This document shows positions 29,080 to 31,002 of a DNA stretch of 31,002 nt, piece by piece. The DNA lies in contig JADNRX010000590.1 of assembly GCA_015501595.1 (NCBI GenBank), positions 1 to 31,002 on the forward strand. The letters run 5' to 3'. Position 1 is the stretch's first letter. Each line of letters opens with the position of its first letter. Made by a program: the position numbers and the translations under genes. The notes below the pieces were generated by a model. It was given only the letters and a program-made list of their open reading frames with translations, did not search any database and was not told where the DNA came from. Source of the stretch: Hymenopellis radicata (taxonomy: Eukaryota; Basidiomycota; Agaricomycetes; Agaricales; Physalacriaceae).

Positions 29080-29482
29080 AGGCCTCTCCTGCGATGCTGG
29101 AGACGTTGTGCGGGCGATATGGGACGCTCTATCCAAGGACGACTGTCTGCCGCCTCTCCTGCGATGCTGGGCACGGTACGACCATAGGATGACTTGACCA
29201 GGACGCTTGTCTGCCGCTGAGATGGTACGGGGCATATTCATATTCCTACGCAATCTAATACTCTTTACAGCCCACTGTTAGCAGAAGATTTGAGGATCAA
29301 CGCTCCGCTCGGACTGCAGCCCCATACGCGGATGGTTGACACACCGTTGCGGTTTCGCCGGGTATTGTGAAACCAACTCGTTCCGCCGACTCCGGTGCGA
29401 CTGCCCATCGGAGGACAATCCATTCAGGACGGTTTGCCGCCTCTCCTGCGATGCTGGAGACGGTATTACCATCGGACTATCT
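29080..29482. repeat. Hairpin repeats and a dispersed repeat shared with 14.2 kb
   Basis: Hairpin copies start near 29082, 29153 and 29440 with the core CTCTCCTGCGATGCTGGAGA or a close variant. The segment between (about 29210-29400) is the reverse complement of 14121-14360. Confidence 0.8.
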
Positions 29483-29794
29483 GCCGCACCCCGCTGCGAT
29501 GCTGGGTACGAATATGCAACTCCTCCATGTCCTGCGATATGACTGTCTATACCGCGTCGTACGTCTACGAGGCTACCGTTCCGCTTCTCCTCATTGACGG
29601 GTTCCACAGGACGATCAGTCACCTCTCTCCCAGCCCATCTCCATGCCAAATTCGCCGAATCCCAACGTTCATTGCGAGCGCGTGGCGTATTGTCACGTGA
29701 CGCGTCTAGGGTTAGGGCGATCGATTCCTGATATGGCTGCGATCGCTTCCCGTTTTGGGCACACCTTCGTCTATCCACAGCGCGCGCCTCACCG

Positions 29795-30259
29795 ATGCTA
29801 CCCAAGATCCAACCCTTCATTTGTGGCTTCGGTCGTCTCGTACATCTCCCTCTCCATCGCACCTGGCTCGCGCACGGCAACGCGCACGACATTCTCAGCG
29901 CTGTGCAGCGCCAACACTTGGGCGGCTACCACCGAGTCGTCTACGGTGGGTGGATCCAGATCTCGTACGTTGGTTTAGGTCCGCGTTCGCCATGCCGACC
30001 CCGTTGTAGCACCGACTGGCACAGCTCCCGCGACCCGCAAAATCACGTTCTCGTTGACGCATATTCTCGGTTTGGATGGCGGTACATGTCGGTCCATTTC
30101 TATGGGTTCAACGCCGACGGTAGTGCGCGCATGATGCGCTGGGGGGTTTCGTGGTCGGATTGGGCTAGGAGGTGGAGGGCGGTGATGTACGCCGACGCGA
30201 AAGATCGCAAATGGCTTCGTAGGGAGCTCTTGTGGCTCCGGACTACGCAATATATCTAG
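29795..30259 (+). CDS. Hypothetical 154-residue protein
   Basis: An uninterrupted frame with an ATG start. It is rich in Trp, Arg and Tyr, with runs such as HFYGFNADGSARMMRWGVSW and AKDRKWLRRELLWLRTTQYI. The second half looks like a compact basic domain. No family recognised. A perfect GTCACGTGAC palindrome, an E-box-like site, lies about 95 bp upstream at 29692-29701. A GTAAGT directly after the stop could start a 3' untranslated intron. Frames on both strands are open here, so the call is cautious. Confidence 0.35.
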   Translation: MLPKIQPFICGFGRLVHLPLHRTWLAHGNAHDILSAVQRQHLGGYHRVVYGGWIQISYVGLGPRSPCRPRCSTDWHSSRDPQNHVLVDAYSRFGWRYMSVHFYGFNADGSARMMRWGVSWSDWARRWRAVMYADAKDRKWLRRELLWLRTTQYI

Positions 30260-31002
30260 TTGTAAGTGTTTCTTCATTTACCATTGTCACCGGCTAACGT
30301 CCTAGTAGATTTGAATCTGTTGTATGTTTCTTGGCTGGAACCATTATGTACGCTTTCTGCTCACGGACAGTTAGATATATGTAAAATGAGTCCTACATAC
30401 AGCCTCAATGTACCGTAGAATACACTAATGATAATCATTTTGCGTGTCATCTGCTCGCGCGGCTCATCATTCACCGGTAGAGGCTGGTGAGATCATTCAG
30501 AAATTCCCGGATATTCTTTGATGAGAAAGTCGCTGCAGTCAGTGTTTAGTTGGGAGGGCAGAGCGCTAATATCCCCTTTCACGAAACGGAGCATGAGCAA
30601 GCTGTTAAGAGGCGGCATGTATTGCTCTGTCGGCATATCTTCTGCATACTCACGAAGGTATACCGCCCGTTCACTTGCTGGTCGACAGCGCGCGCATCGG
30701 ATATACCGACTGTGGATGACAAGTTACACTGCCTGGAACATGCAGGTTCGTGAGGACCCCCGTTTTTCCCCCTTAAGGTTAGGTGTCCGGCTCGAGAGCT
30801 CGTCCGAACTTGTGGTCTAGCCTTCCATTTGAGGGGTGCTCGTCCGAACTTTGCATCTGAGGTTATAGCACTGATTTTTCGGGGTTTTTCGCTTTTTTCG
30901 TCTATTTGTAGGTAATTCCAAGGGTAAATTCATTCTAATAGGATAGACAATGAGAACAATACAAACAAGGAGTAGCCTTATATATCCTTGTCATTGTCCT
31001 GG
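30260..31002. other. Right end of window; possible decayed coding pieces
   Basis: The stretch 30550-30753 on the plus strand translates as a plausible peptide (SANIPFHETEHEQAVKRRHV, then ARASDIPTVDDKLHCLEHAG), preceded in another frame by GEIIQKFPDIL. These could be exons of a gene damaged or cut off by the window. No start, stop or family can be assigned. The last 200 bp are AT-rich with no feature. Confidence 0.25.

Noticed and set aside
29278..29892. 204-codon minus-strand open frame
   Set aside because: It runs through hairpin repeats and a dispersed repeat shared with 14.2 kb, and its translation is Arg/Ser-rich without structure. It is a by-product of the repeats.

Overview
The window looks like accessory, repeat-rich chromosome from a filamentous basidiomycete, most likely an agaricomycete. 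The reasons are genes broken by many short (about 35-63 bp) GT-AG introns, protein families with fungal relatives, and a high load of dispersed inverted repeats. The species cannot be named from the sequence. No autonomous transposase, rRNA, tRNA or CRISPR array was recognised.

Layout. Positions 1-1760 and 22130-23889 are the arms of a large inverted repeat around about 20.4 kb; the left arm may continue beyond the window. The interior holds, in order: a decayed short-chain dehydrogenase fragment beside a minisatellite (2310-3050); a multi-exon Enhancer-of-zeste/KMT6-like histone methyltransferase on the minus strand (6759-4225) with SANT-like, CXC and SET regions; minisatellites and poorly coding sequence (7150-9580); a nested pair of about 0.45-kb inverted repeats (9769-10235 and 13665-14120) around a Ser/Pro-rich protein gene (11077-13079); an unrecognised gene with ATP-grasp-like features on the minus strand (17607-15239); a small unknown gene (18447-17880); and a BAH-PHD protein gene on the plus strand (20070-21337). 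Next comes a fold-back carrying a repeated coding fragment (21409-22676), then the right arm. Outside the arm lie a second, frameshifted copy of the ATP-grasp-like gene (24982-27045), more hairpin repeats (28280-29480) and weak coding candidates at the right end.

How the genes may work together. EZH2-type enzymes write H3K27 methylation, and fungal BAH-PHD proteins of the EPR-1 type (like plant EBS/SHL) read it. Finding a candidate writer and a candidate reader inside one inverted-repeat-bounded segment suggests a portable Polycomb-like silencing cassette. The domain assignments are read from motifs in the sequence. That the two proteins cooperate, or that the segment moves, is inference.

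Much of the remaining DNA is built from a few repeat families. The most striking is a short hairpin, with a core reading CTCTCCTGCGATGCGGGAGA or a variant, present in about twenty clustered copies on both strands and at apparent element ends (9589, 18795, 28264).
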